From Marinilabilia salmonicolor JCM 21150 (GTDB lineage: Bacteria; Bacteroidota; Bacteroidia; Bacteroidales; Marinilabiliaceae): a stretch of DNA of 64,000 bases. The position numbers and the translations under genes are program-made. How positions within the stretch are numbered: the stretch's first letter is position 1; each line of letters opens with the position of its first letter. The stretch lies in the NCBI RefSeq assembly GCF_000259075.1, contig NZ_AJKI01000021.1:1-64000 (forward strand), written 5' to 3'. The notes beneath the pieces are model-generated. The model was given only the letters and a program-made list of their open reading frames with translations. It was not told the DNA's origin and made no database searches. Positions 55,884-64,000 of the stretch are shown here, in pieces.

Positions 55884-58097
55884 TCACTCTTCAATGACAA
55901 ACTGACCTTTCAATTGAATATCAGCCGATGAAGCACCGGCCAGAACTTTTACCGTTCCGGGTTCTATCACAAAACGTTCTTTTTCTGTGTCATAATAAGC
56001 CAAATCATCCAGTTTTACCGGAATTTGCACATTTTTCGATTCTCCCGGCTCCAAAGTTACCCGTTTAAAACCCTTCAATGCCTTATCAGGGCGTCTGGAA
56101 GAAGTCTCAGGAAAAGAAGCATAAAGCTGAATCACCTCATCTCCTTTAACCTGTCCGACATTTTTTAGTTTAACTGTTACAATTACCTCTTCCTCATTTG
56201 ATTTTACTGAAGACCCGGTTATTTCCATGTCCACCCACTCAAAAGAAGTATAACTCAATCCAAAACCAAAGGGATACAAGGGTTCCCCATTGAAATACAT
56301 ATAAGTATGTCCTTTTCGGATGTCATATTCCATCATATCCGGAAGCTGCTCCTCAGATTTAGGCCATGTTTGAGTAAGTTTTCCTCCGGGATTGTAATCG
56401 CCAAACAGTACATCCGCCAACGCAGTACCGGTGGATTGTCCGTTGTGGGTGATATGTACAATGGCAGGTAAATTTTCCTGCGACCAGTTGATGCCATAGG
56501 GAAAACTACTTTGCAAAACCAGAATGGTATTGGGATTGGCTTCAAAGACCCGTTGTGCCAGCCACTCGTCGGTAAGACGAAGTGTCTTACGATCCACAGC
56601 TTCACGCCCCATACCGGGATCAGGACAATCTCCCCAACGCTCACTGTCGCAATACGGATGGTTGCCCAGAACGACAATCGCCACATCGGCCTGTGAAGCG
56701 GCCTCGACAGCAGCATTGTAATCGTTATCGGGTGCAAACAGAACCTTATCAGCACCCATCTTTTCTTTGATCCCATCGAGTGGGGTGCTCATAAACGGAG
56801 GCATTCCGCTGTACCAATCGAGCAAAATAGTGTCGGCCAAATGACCGATTACGGCTACTTTTCCCAATTCATCTCCGGCGAGCGGAAGCGTCTGTTTTTC
56901 GTTTTTCAATAAAACGACAGATTCCCGGGCCATTTGCAAGGCAGCCTCCTGATGCTCCGGAGAAGTCCACGGAGCTGGTTTGCCATCGCGACCAATTGAT
57001 GCATAAGGCACCTTATCCTGAGGATCGAGCTGCCCCAGCTTAATCATCACCCGATAAACACCTTTGAGTACTTCATCCAGGTCTTCCTCAGCAAGATATC
57101 CATGTGCCAATGCACCCCAAACACCTTCGCGATAGTTGTCAAGAAACTGATTCAATCCGGCTTTGATCACACCCTCTGCTGCCCTGTAATAGTCATCATA
57201 CGCTTTATGGGCTCTTACCAGCAACGTATATCCTCCCCCATCAGTACAAATAATTCCGTTGACACCCCACCTGGCCATGGAAATCTCTTTGTGCATGGGA
57301 TGGATGTGAGCAGGCACACCATTCACAGCATTATAGGCGGTCATATAAGCATTGGATCCACCTTCCAAAATTGCACGACGGAAAGTAGCACCATAGTATT
57401 CGTAAAATAGCTGCGTATCAAAGTTGGACGAAGAACTATCGCGTGTATTTTCATTGCTGTTAGCAAGGAAGTGTTTCAGCAAAGAAGCAGTACGCCAGTA
57501 TTTTTCATCATCGCCCTGAAGCCCTTTGGTAAAAGCCGTGGACAGGGTTCCAACTAAAAACGGATCTTCCCCAAGAACCTCTTCAGTGCGTCCCCAACGC
57601 GGGTCACGTCCCAAATCTGCATTCGGAGCCCTAACAACCAATCCACCTTTACTGATTTCAGGATTTTGAAAAATGTAGCGCGCTTCAATGCTTTCAATTT
57701 CTCCGGCTTTACGAATGAGTTCAGGATTCCAGGTAGCTCCCATTCCGTAAGCCTGAGGAAACTGGGTGGTAGGGACCCTTTCGTCGCCTTTGGGAGCCCA
57801 GTTGGCCGGACCGCCCATGGCCACTCCGTGATAACCTTCAATATGCGGTGCGCCTTTGATGCCCAGCCTCGGAACTGATGGATCAGTGCTTAAAGCTGAC
57901 ACTTTTTCTTCCAGCGTCATTCGTGAAAGGAGATCATCCACCCGGGTTTCCATATCCAGGTCCGCATTCTGAAAGGGATAACTGGTCTGTGCCGATGCAT
58001 TTAATAAGGAAAAGATCCCGATTAGTATCAGCAAGTAAGGGATTACTCTTAACCTCCCGAAATAATTATTACTAAAAGAATAAATTCTAAAGTTCAT
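55884..58097 (-). CDS. GH3 beta-glycosidase
   Basis: A 737-residue exported enzyme with a signal peptide (LLILIGIFSLLNASAQ). The N-terminal barrel carries the nucleophile region GIICTDGGGY (D286); the usual form is SDW or SDC, so the residues after Asp are unusual. RAPNADLGRDPRWGRTEE and LLKHFLANSNE are typical of GH3 barrels. The alpha/beta sandwich (VVLLKNEKQTLPL, FGDYNPGGKLTQTWP) and the C-terminal fibronectin-III-like domain follow. Beta-glucosidase or beta-xylosidase activity is likely; neighbours favour glucan oligosaccharides. Start ATG at 58097; a longer frame to 58133 adds 12 residues. Confidence 0.92.
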   Translation of the reverse strand: MNFRIYSFSNNYFGRLRVIPYLLILIGIFSLLNASAQTSYPFQNADLDMETRVDDLLSRMTLEEKVSALSTDPSVPRLGIKGAPHIEGYHGVAMGGPANWAPKGDERVPTTQFPQAYGMGATWNPELIRKAGEIESIEARYIFQNPEISKGGLVVRAPNADLGRDPRWGRTEEVLGEDPFLVGTLSTAFTKGLQGDDEKYWRTASLLKHFLANSNENTRDSSSSNFDTQLFYEYYGATFRRAILEGGSNAYMTAYNAVNGVPAHIHPMHKEISMARWGVNGIICTDGGGYTLLVRAHKAYDDYYRAAEGVIKAGLNQFLDNYREGVWGALAHGYLAEEDLDEVLKGVYRVMIKLGQLDPQDKVPYASIGRDGKPAPWTSPEHQEAALQMARESVVLLKNEKQTLPLAGDELGKVAVIGHLADTILLDWYSGMPPFMSTPLDGIKEKMGADKVLFAPDNDYNAAVEAASQADVAIVVLGNHPYCDSERWGDCPDPGMGREAVDRKTLRLTDEWLAQRVFEANPNTILVLQSSFPYGINWSQENLPAIVHITHNGQSTGTALADVLFGDYNPGGKLTQTWPKSEEQLPDMMEYDIRKGHTYMYFNGEPLYPFGFGLSYTSFEWVDMEITGSSVKSNEEEVIVTVKLKNVGQVKGDEVIQLYASFPETSSRRPDKALKGFKRVTLEPGESKNVQIPVKLDDLAYYDTEKERFVIEPGTVKVLAGASSADIQLKGQFVIEE

Positions 58098-58460
58098 AAC
58101 AATAAGTTTTATTAGTTGCTGTGGTCGATACACTTATAAAACTTAAAATTACATTTTTTTACGGAAACATACAGGATGTTACTAATTCGTAGAATTACTA
58201 TCACAAAGGAGGGGTTATCGTTTTTACCTTGACTCCGATTATGGCTTTGCAGGTTTTAGGTTCATCTGCCAAGGTCGGCACCCAGCAAGCACCAGCACCC
58301 AGCAAGCACGATAACTCTGTTAAAACAACTATTTTGGAGAAAGTTTCACTCAAACCAATAAAAGGAACAATCAGGTTTCCCGGATTCCTATATTTCGAAA
58401 GCTTTTTAGCCAGAGTGATGGAAAATTCAGGAAATTAATTTTTGATAATAATAAATTTTC

Positions 58461-58533
58461 TTTTTGGCATTCCGCGTGTCGCCGAAGCTTTAGCGTTTCA
58501 CCTTCGGCGACCGATGGGAGGCACTGCCAAAAA
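58461..58533. repeat. Palindromic repeat element, second copy
   Basis: Outer arms TTTTTGGCA (58461-58469) and TGCCAAAAA (58525-58533) are perfectly complementary, as are the inner arms GTCGCCGAAG (58478-58487) and CTTCGGCGAC (58502-58511). The core CCGCGTGTCGC...AAGCT...GGAGGCAC is shared with the element at 6201-6287 inside the hyd operon. Confidence 0.65.
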
Positions 58534-58535
58534 AA

Positions 58536-58563
58536 CAAAAAAGCCCCCCGGCATTCGGAGAGC
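58536..58563 (-). terminator. Terminator of the threonine-synthase-like gene
   Basis: On the minus strand AGCTCTCC pairs with GGGGGGCT (allowing G-U pairs) around a short loop and is followed by six T residues. It lies about 40 bases past the stop at 58602. Confidence 0.8.
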
Positions 58564-58601
58564 TTGCTATATTACTCGAAAAAGTGCTCTGACTTAAAGA
58601 A

Positions 58602-59894
58602 CTAAAACAGGTCTTTCAGAACTTTCTTCACATCTTCAATATCGGGCTCGATATCAAAAATATGATCCGGCTTCAGGTATTGAACCTCTTTTTCACGTTT
58701 AAAGAGCTCTTCACCTCCACCGGTAATGTTGAGCATCACAATATCATCCTGAGGAACAGTTCCTTTTTCCACTTCTTTAATGAGTGTTGCAGTGGCGATT
58801 CCTGCCGCCGGATGAATATCACAGCCTTCCAGTTCTTCGAAGAGAGCAGCAGCCTGACGACCTTCCTCATTTGTAGCCACCAAAACTTCGCCTGAAGTGT
58901 CTTTTAAAGCATCATATAAACCACCAAAAATAGGATAAGGAGGTTTACGATTAGATAACACTTTGGCATCCATATCCTCCACCTGCTTGCGGGCTTCATC
59001 ATTATCAAATTCAAGCATTTGACGAGAATCGGCTTTCCAGGCATCATAAATAGGCGTAAAGGGTGCGTTTTGTGCCACACGGAGTTTCATGATATTGGTA
59101 CCGAATCGTCCATCCACCATAAGTCGCTGATTAGCTTCCCAAGCAGCAATAGCGCCGGTTCCGCTTCCAACAGCCTGAAAATAATGATCCGGAATACGCC
59201 CGATAAAAGTAGCTGCTGAAAGTACGGTGGTCCCCATACCATCGCGGCGTGCCACATTTTTCGCACCACCTTCGGCAAAAAATCCGGGAAGATCGCAAAT
59301 CATATTGGAAAGATGAATGGCATCAAAATAATCACTTCCGGAGCGGGTACTAACCAGTTTCACATTACTATTAATAGAGCGGTCGAACCACATGGCGCTG
59401 AGATTGTCTTCAGGGACACACAACAAAAGTTTAATGTCATTGTCAGAACAAACTCTGGCAAAAGCACGTGCTGTATTTCCCGCTGATGCAACCACTAACA
59501 CGCCCTCTGTTTCGGCAGTAAGTCTTCCCCCTACAGAGTAGGCCTCCGTCTCCTTAAAGGAGCAGGTCGGCATGAGTGCCCCTTTTTCGGGCCAGTATCC
59601 GCTAAAAGTGATATAAAGATTATTCAACCCAAGATGTCTGGCCAGTCCCTCGCTCTTGTAGGTTACAGGAGCCGCAGATCCCTGAAGCATGTGATTAACA
59701 GGCAACCAGTCAGCAAACATGAACAAACCAAACGATTCATCTTTCAGGTTGATCTGAACCTCTTCATAAACGGCACGTATCAAAGAAGGTTCTGTTTCTC
59801 CCGGAGCATCGAGCGTCCAGCCTTTATCAACAAATTCTTGTCCTGTTTTAACTGATTGAAGCAGATACTGAGTAGGAACAAATTGTGAAGCCAT
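58602..59894 (-). CDS. Threonine-synthase-like PLP enzyme, possibly cysteate synthase
   Basis: A 430-residue fold-type II PLP enzyme. The Schiff-base lysine is K114 in CSFKETEAYS; VVASAGNTARAFA (134-146) contacts the substrate and AVGSGTGAIAAW holds the phosphate. The family (threonine synthase and relatives) uses O-phosphohomoserine or O-phosphoserine. The long insert-rich form and YKSEGLARHLGLNNLYITFS recall proteins annotated as cysteate synthase, which make cysteate from phosphoserine and sulfite. Some Bacteroidota need cysteate for sulfonolipids, so that role is plausible, but ordinary threonine synthase cannot be ruled out. It has its own terminator and a -7 box just upstream. Confidence 0.75.
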   Translation of the reverse strand: MASQFVPTQYLLQSVKTGQEFVDKGWTLDAPGETEPSLIRAVYEEVQINLKDESFGLFMFADWLPVNHMLQGSAAPVTYKSEGLARHLGLNNLYITFSGYWPEKGALMPTCSFKETEAYSVGGRLTAETEGVLVVASAGNTARAFARVCSDNDIKLLLCVPEDNLSAMWFDRSINSNVKLVSTRSGSDYFDAIHLSNMICDLPGFFAEGGAKNVARRDGMGTTVLSAATFIGRIPDHYFQAVGSGTGAIAAWEANQRLMVDGRFGTNIMKLRVAQNAPFTPIYDAWKADSRQMLEFDNDEARKQVEDMDAKVLSNRKPPYPIFGGLYDALKDTSGEVLVATNEEGRQAAALFEELEGCDIHPAAGIATATLIKEVEKGTVPQDDIVMLNITGGGEELFKREKEVQYLKPDHIFDIEPDIEDVKKVLKDLF

Positions 59895-59921
59895 TTCTTT
59901 TTAGTATTAATTTTCGCGGTG

Positions 59922-59929
59922 CAAAAATA
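59922..59929 (-). promoter_or_regulatory. -7 promoter box of the threonine-synthase-like gene
   Basis: Minus-strand TATTTTTG fits TAnnTTTG, about 28 bases before the ATG at 59894. No clear -33 box is seen; its place falls in the end of the cobK-cbiD gene. Confidence 0.4.
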
Positions 59930-59944
59930 AAAGAATTAAAGGAC

Positions 59945-61819
59945 TTATCCTTGTCCATGGCACAATTTATGGTCTGAACCGCTCCTGTACTCAATTTTAA
60001 TTTTACTTTCCTTGCCTATAAGCATCACAAATTTAAAAACGATATTTTCAGGGATCAATGGCTTGCAAACTTCAAAACACGTTGTTGCAATGATCTGATA
60101 AAACTGAGTCGAAATTTCCGGAGGGATTATATCCAAAACGGCATTGGCCATCTTTAACGATTCAATTTCACCAATCACATCTGGAGCCAATCCACAATCA
60201 CGTGCAATATCTGCCACAAAAACCGGATTGAAGCGACAATTTTTACTGTGGGTATTCAGATTCCCTGCAGCAAGTTTGGTGCTTTTCGCAAACATCAAAG
60301 CCAAAGTAATTTTTTCAGCGCCCTCTTCCACCGCCATCTTAATGGTATTTCCTATCAGGTTGCCAAAATGCACAAAAGCGGTATCCGGCAGGTGAGAAAA
60401 ATCTGATCGGATCAGGTTTTCGCTGCGTTTTCCTGATGTCAATACAACTTCGCGACATCCTGTTTTCATCGCCACAGACAACTGAGGACGAATACTGGCC
60501 AGAAAAGCTTCGGAAGAAAAGGGAATTACCCGCCCTGAAGTTCCGATAATTGAAATGCCTCCTACCACTCCGACTCTGGGATTGAAGGTTTTCGCGGCGA
60601 GTTTTTCTCCCTCCGGCACAAAAGCCCTCACCTCGAACCCCATCTCCAGACCATAATCCTCTGCCAGATGTTCCAGCAAATTTGTGACCATCTGACGAGG
60701 CACCGGATTAATGGCGGGTTGCCCCACCGGAACCTGTAATCCGGGAAGAGTCACCTTACCCACTCCTTTCCCCTGTAAAAATTTCATCCCTGAACCAGGG
60801 CATATTTTCAGCTCACAACCAATTTCATGACCATGAATCACATCAGCATCATCACCCGCATCTTTAATCACTACGCAGGAGGCCTTTACATCAGAAATAC
60901 TTCCAGGAAACACAGGAAACACAGCTTCACTTCCATCCGGGAGCATCACAGAAACTTCATCCGGAAAAACACCTGTCATCAATCCCAGAAAGCAGGCTTT
61001 CGCTGCAGCTGTAAGGCAGGTTCCGGTGGTGTATCCCTTGCGGAGAGGCGATTTATCCTGCATCAACTCCCGACGTAAGTGATAAAATCGCTGCAAAAAC
61101 GATTTTGGTGAAAATACCTTATAAGAAAAATCAGGCAATGAAGGACGCCGAACCATCCAGAGAGGCACCTTTAATAATGCAGCAGCCTCTATTTTGCTTT
61201 GAATAAAGCCTGAAGCACCGCTCTCCTTGCTAAGTAAAACCCGGACTCCGGTTTTCTTTGCCAGAGCAACAAGACTGTCAACATCTTCATCGGGAGCCAT
61301 CGGAATTACCAAATATTGAGGAATACCATATTTATTGGCTTTATGACGACTCAAACGGGTATCCAGAATGCGGAAATAGCACTGTCGCTTTTGCCATACA
61401 GCACGAAGCTTTGGGATGGTCTGCACTCCGGTAAGTGCAAGAATATTTTCGAAATCACTATTCAGCAAAGCCTCCTCCAAAGAAACAAAGTCATCAAAAA
61501 AACGCACATAATTATTGTTCAAAAAGTCAGGAACAGGGCGCTCGAAACGAAGGGTTGTAATATTACATCTGATGGCTGCATTCTTGATATTATGATGCAA
61601 ATCCACCGCAAAAGGATGAGCTGCATCAATAATCAGGCGAATACCATTGGCATTGCAAAACTTAGCCATAGCATCAGCATCCATAGCCCCGACAATCAAT
61701 CTACCCCTAACCTTCTGAGACGTCTCAGCCTTCGTAGAATAATAATAATTCTGTCCGATTATATCCAATATCCTGGCTGCCTGTCGGCCTTCTGTAGTGC
61801 CACCAAAAAGTAGAATCAT
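59945..61819 (-). CDS. Fused precorrin-6A reductase (CobK/CbiJ) and cobalt-precorrin-5B C1-methyltransferase (CbiD)
   Basis: A 624-residue fusion for two steps of cobalamin ring synthesis. Residues 1-235 are CobK/CbiJ (MILLFGGTTEGRQAA, IIDAAHPFAVDL, RVLLSKESGASGF). Residues from about 256 on are CbiD (LRKGYTTGTCLTAAAKA, VGVVGGISIIGTSGRV, HFGNLIGNTIKMA). CbiD marks the anaerobic, early-cobalt route. The start is the ATG at about 61819, where the Rossmann strand begins; the frame stays open to 61984 over the end of the previous gene. It lies 49 bases after the cbiG-cobM gene. Confidence 0.9.
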   Translation of the reverse strand: MILLFGGTTEGRQAARILDIIGQNYYYSTKAETSQKVRGRLIVGAMDADAMAKFCNANGIRLIIDAAHPFAVDLHHNIKNAAIRCNITTLRFERPVPDFLNNNYVRFFDDFVSLEEALLNSDFENILALTGVQTIPKLRAVWQKRQCYFRILDTRLSRHKANKYGIPQYLVIPMAPDEDVDSLVALAKKTGVRVLLSKESGASGFIQSKIEAAALLKVPLWMVRRPSLPDFSYKVFSPKSFLQRFYHLRRELMQDKSPLRKGYTTGTCLTAAAKACFLGLMTGVFPDEVSVMLPDGSEAVFPVFPGSISDVKASCVVIKDAGDDADVIHGHEIGCELKICPGSGMKFLQGKGVGKVTLPGLQVPVGQPAINPVPRQMVTNLLEHLAEDYGLEMGFEVRAFVPEGEKLAAKTFNPRVGVVGGISIIGTSGRVIPFSSEAFLASIRPQLSVAMKTGCREVVLTSGKRSENLIRSDFSHLPDTAFVHFGNLIGNTIKMAVEEGAEKITLALMFAKSTKLAAGNLNTHSKNCRFNPVFVADIARDCGLAPDVIGEIESLKMANAVLDIIPPEISTQFYQIIATTCFEVCKPLIPENIVFKFVMLIGKESKIKIEYRSGSDHKLCHGQG

Positions 61820-61835
61820 AGTTTTCTGCTTTGTG

Positions 61836-61896
61836 CATGGGGCATGGAGCATGGAGCAAAGGGAAACACTATGCTCCATGCTCTCTGCTCTCTGCC
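61836..61896. repeat. Degenerate tandem repeat and hairpin between the cobalamin genes
   Basis: GCATGGA-type units recur, and GCATGGAGCA pairs with TGCTCCATGC a few bases later, followed by CTCTCTGCTCTCTGCC. The tract spans the 49-base gap between the fusion genes and the end of cbiG-cobM. Coordinates may be off by a base. Confidence 0.5.
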
Positions 61897-63665
61897 TTAA
61901 TTCCTTCCCTAAACTCATGTGTGAACGATCGGTCGTATAACTTGGAAAATCCCGAACGGTTATCGATCGCTTTACCGACCACAATTAGTGTTGTCATCTT
62001 CAGATTATTCTCCTCTACTGTTTGTGCAAGTTTTTCGAGCGTACACCGATAGATTCTTTCATCCTTCCAGGTAAGTTTATAGCAAACAGCCACCGGTGTT
62101 TCTGGCGGATAATGAATCAACAACTCCTGCTGAACCTTAATAGCAATAGCTGCGCTAAGGTAGATACACATGGTACTTTGCGATGCCGCAAGCTTGTGCA
62201 ACTGTTCACGATCCGGCACAGGAGTTCGTCCTTCACCGCGGGTAAGGACAATGGTTTGCACCTCCTCCGGAATGGTAAACTGAGATTTCAGAGCTGCTGC
62301 CGCCGCCTGAAAGGAGGAGATGCCCGGTGTGATATGATACTGCCATCCCCATTGATCCATAATATTCATCTGTTCCTGAATGGCTCCGTAGATACAAGGA
62401 TCGCCTGTATGCAAGCGAACAATAAACAGCCCCCGGTCGTAAAACCTGCGCATACTTTCCATTTGTGTCATCAAGTCCATCCCTGCCGAACTTTCCACCA
62501 CACATCCGGGTTTGGCATATTCGGTTAGTTCCCGTGGCACCAAACTTCCGGCATAAAGAATATAATCGGCCGCCTGAAGCATCCGTTTTCCCTTAACGGA
62601 GACTAATTCCGGATCTCCCGGTCCAGCCCCCACAATTTCAACAAACCCTTTTCGCTCAAAGCGTCGATCGATGGCAACAGCATAAGTAAAGTTTTTGTCT
62701 CCGGCCTGTCCTTTTGTTTTCTCAATCAACAAAGTATTATTGGCCAAATGCATGGCCGAAGCCTCGGCAACTCCGGCGGAACCGGTCATCTCCCTTACCC
62801 GTTCCGATGGATTTGGAACCTTATACCTATTGAGTTCGTCACCAGAGAAACAACGCAACGGAAGGTCCCACTTTTCGCTCAATTTCAGAAAAGCCGGCTC
62901 ATCTTTTTTTAATTCAACAGTCCCCAGGGATGCCAGAGAAAGCGGGGAAATACCTTTCTGCTGAAAACTATCCAGCAGCAGATTCTCAAATTCGTCAAAA
63001 GGCAAATCCCGCTGACAGCCTATTCCGGCATGAAGCATTGGGGGGCGGTAAAAAATGGCTTTATTCCCAAAATCGTAAAGAAACGGAGTGACCGCAATAA
63101 TTAATTGATAATCAGCGACATTTAACGTCGATGTCTTAAAAAAGAGATCCACATGAGAAGGGAGTTCAGTTTCCAGAAATAAAGTCCCCTTATCTCTGGC
63201 TTCCAACAGTAAGGCTGTTTTCCGGCCATTAACAAAAGCAGCCATCAGCCGGGTAAGATTCCCTGAGCACTCTATTCTCCAGTTAAACCTGGCAGGCAAG
63301 ATATCCAGGGCCCAAAGTCCGGATGTATCACTGACGGTGGTGATGACCGGCTGAGCTCCAAGCATTTCAGAGATTTGCTGAGCCAGTGCATTGGCACCTC
63401 CCAGATGGCCAGAGACCACCGGCTGAACAAATTGTCCGTTGGCATCGATGTTGATCACCGCAGGATCCGTTTTTTTATCTTTCAGAAAAGGGGCTACTTC
63501 TCGAACGCAGATTCCCAAAGCCCCAATGAAAATAAGGGCTTTATTCCCTGCCCATAGCTGCTCATAATTTTTGGGTGATCGGATTATGGTTGCCTCAAAA
63601 TCTGCTGACAGAAGCCTTTTTGCCAGTTGTTGGCCTTTATCAGAATGGGTAATAATAGTTTGCAT
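61869..63665 (-). CDS. Fused cobalt-precorrin-5A hydrolase (CbiG) and precorrin-4 C11-methyltransferase (CobM/CbiF)
   Basis: A 598-residue fusion. CbiG occupies about 1-335, with IGALGICVREVAPF and QPVVSGHLGGANALA in its N-terminal part and the C-terminal CbiG domain from 211 (LHAGIGCQRD). CobM/CbiF occupies about 340-575: VEIVGAGPGDPELVSVKG is the SAM-binding start of the uroporphyrin-methylase family, and YAGSLVPRELTEYA with SSAGMDL marks the C11 enzyme. The two activities are successive: C11 methylation gives precorrin-5A, which CbiG opens. Gap to the cobL fragment is 4 bases. Confidence 0.92.
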   Translation of the reverse strand: MQTIITHSDKGQQLAKRLLSADFEATIIRSPKNYEQLWAGNKALIFIGALGICVREVAPFLKDKKTDPAVINIDANGQFVQPVVSGHLGGANALAQQISEMLGAQPVITTVSDTSGLWALDILPARFNWRIECSGNLTRLMAAFVNGRKTALLLEARDKGTLFLETELPSHVDLFFKTSTLNVADYQLIIAVTPFLYDFGNKAIFYRPPMLHAGIGCQRDLPFDEFENLLLDSFQQKGISPLSLASLGTVELKKDEPAFLKLSEKWDLPLRCFSGDELNRYKVPNPSERVREMTGSAGVAEASAMHLANNTLLIEKTKGQAGDKNFTYAVAIDRRFERKGFVEIVGAGPGDPELVSVKGKRMLQAADYILYAGSLVPRELTEYAKPGCVVESSAGMDLMTQMESMRRFYDRGLFIVRLHTGDPCIYGAIQEQMNIMDQWGWQYHITPGISSFQAAAAALKSQFTIPEEVQTIVLTRGEGRTPVPDREQLHKLAASQSTMCIYLSAAIAIKVQQELLIHYPPETPVAVCYKLTWKDERIYRCTLEKLAQTVEENNLKMTTLIVVGKAIDNRSGFSKLYDRSFTHEFREGIKAESREHGA

Positions 63666-63669
63666 ATAT

Positions 63670-64000
63670 TTATCTTTTCTTCTCTGCTATCAGTATAGAG
63701 ATGGGATTATGATCGTCCACCTGGATTTGTTGCTGTTGTGTTATCTCAAATCGGTTGTGAGAGCACCAGCTCAGAAAACGAGTCCTGCTCTGGCCGGATA
63801 CGGAATTAAAACCAATGACACCTCCAACCAGAAGGTATTTGTTCACATCATCCAATACCTCCTCCATTTTGCCACCATAACCACCAATAAAAACGGCATC
63901 GGGAGCAGCCAATTTCTCTTTTTTTGCTTTTAAAAAATCCCCGACAATCAAATAAATCCCAGGAGCCTGAAACTTTTGGGCATTGCGGTGAATGATGCCT
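63670..64000 (-). CDS. CobL/CbiT precorrin-8 decarboxylating methyltransferase, C-terminal part (runs off the window)
   Basis: The frame continues open to the right edge, giving at least 110 residues. LIVGDFLKAKKEKLAAPDAVFIGGYGG and VNKYLLVGGVIGFNSVS fit the SAM methyltransferase core of CbiT, which in Bacteroidota is usually fused to CbiE as CobL. The catalytic N-terminal part is outside the window. The stop at 63670 is 4 bases from the start of cbiG-cobM, so they form one operon. Confidence 0.8.
   Translation of the reverse strand, partial: GIIHRNAQKFQAPGIYLIVGDFLKAKKEKLAAPDAVFIGGYGGKMEEVLDDVNKYLLVGGVIGFNSVSGQSRTRFLSWCSHNRFEITQQQQIQVDDHNPISILIAEKKR

Larger units (their letters stand above)
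58098..58601. other. Gene-free stretch between the GH3 and threonine-synthase-like genes
   Basis: These 504 bases hold no convincing gene. They contain two tandem copies of a 17-base unit starting GCACCCAGCAAGCAC (58278-58310), the palindromic repeat at 58461-58533 and the terminator at 58536-58563. A 69-codon plus-strand frame at 58229 spans the tandem repeat and has no recognisable features. Confidence 0.55.

Noticed and set aside
58278-58310. CRISPR-like repeat
   Set aside because: Only two directly adjacent 17-base units without spacers and no cas genes.
58229-58438. 69-codon plus-strand frame in the GH3 to threonine-synthase-like gap
   Set aside because: It spans a tandem 17-base repeat, has no clear ribosome site and no family resemblance.
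59945-61984. Longer cobK-cbiD reading frame opening at 61984
   Set aside because: The extra 55 residues start at TTG, overlap the previous gene and include a tandem repeat; the CobK fold begins at the ATG near 61819.

Overview
The window looks like chromosomal DNA of a strict or facultative anaerobe of the Bacteroidota, most likely a Bacteroidales/Marinilabiliales-type marine or sediment polysaccharide degrader (inference). The reasons are the Bacteroidota-style promoters (TTTG/TTG, about 19 bases, TAnnTTTG), a PorT-like type IX secretion protein together with a glucanase carrying a type IX C-terminal sorting domain, a TamL-type lipoprotein Omp85, cobalamin enzymes in the fused forms usual in this phylum, and the tuf-tRNA(Trp)-secE-nusG-rplKAJL-rpoBC array. 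Nearly all genes lie on the minus strand.

Layout. 1-6.9 kb: hydrogen metabolism, with a PAS-containing, probably sensory [FeFe] hydrogenase and a small thioredoxin-like ferredoxin, a USP-like gene, and a three-subunit NADH-linked [FeFe] hydrogenase (hydC-hydB-hydA). 7-8.1 kb: an AlbA_2 protein and a DUF3467 protein. 8.2-21.2 kb: the rpoC/rpoB/ribosomal/tuf operon with a near-consensus promoter and a long structured tuf leader. 21.2-26.5 kb: hpf, xerC, rpsU, a helix-hairpin-helix protein, a neurotransmitter-type Na+ symporter and class II aldolase. 26.6-36.9 kb: tamL, a TrmH-type methyltransferase, an FAD oxidoreductase, porT, menG/ubiE, purL and a short-chain dehydrogenase, separated by repeat-bearing intergenic regions. 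36.9-47.7 kb: a lipoprotein serpin, a TolC-adaptor-RND efflux operon ending in a small ferredoxin-fold protein, a nitroreductase, a TlpA-type thioredoxin and a nucleoside-hydrolase-like secreted protein. 48-58 kb: a glucan-degradation group (GH16 with three repeated domains and a type IX sorting domain, GH97, GH3) interrupted by a BlaI repressor and a chimeric M56 peptidase/TonB-domain membrane protein. 58.6-64 kb: a threonine-synthase/cysteate-synthase-like enzyme and the end of a cobalamin operon (cobL fragment, cbiG-cobM, cobK-cbiD) running off the right edge.

How the parts fit. The sensory and catalytic hydrogenases suggest fermentative NADH oxidation to H2 with H2 sensing. The catalytic HydB lacks the extra ferredoxin modules of bifurcating enzymes, so simple NADH-dependent chemistry is more likely. 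GH16, GH97 and GH3 could together take a laminarin-like beta-1,3-glucan or mixed glucan to glucose, with GH16 exported by the type IX system to which PorT belongs. No SusC/SusD pair is present. The blaI promoter carries two matching 16-base dyads 40 bases apart, one sitting between the -33 and -7 boxes, a clear picture of autorepression of blaI and the M56-TonB chimera.

Besides genes, the window holds many intrinsic terminators, an attenuator-like hairpin between rplL and rpoB, a terminator whose T run touches the xerC start codon, and several families of dispersed intergenic repeats.
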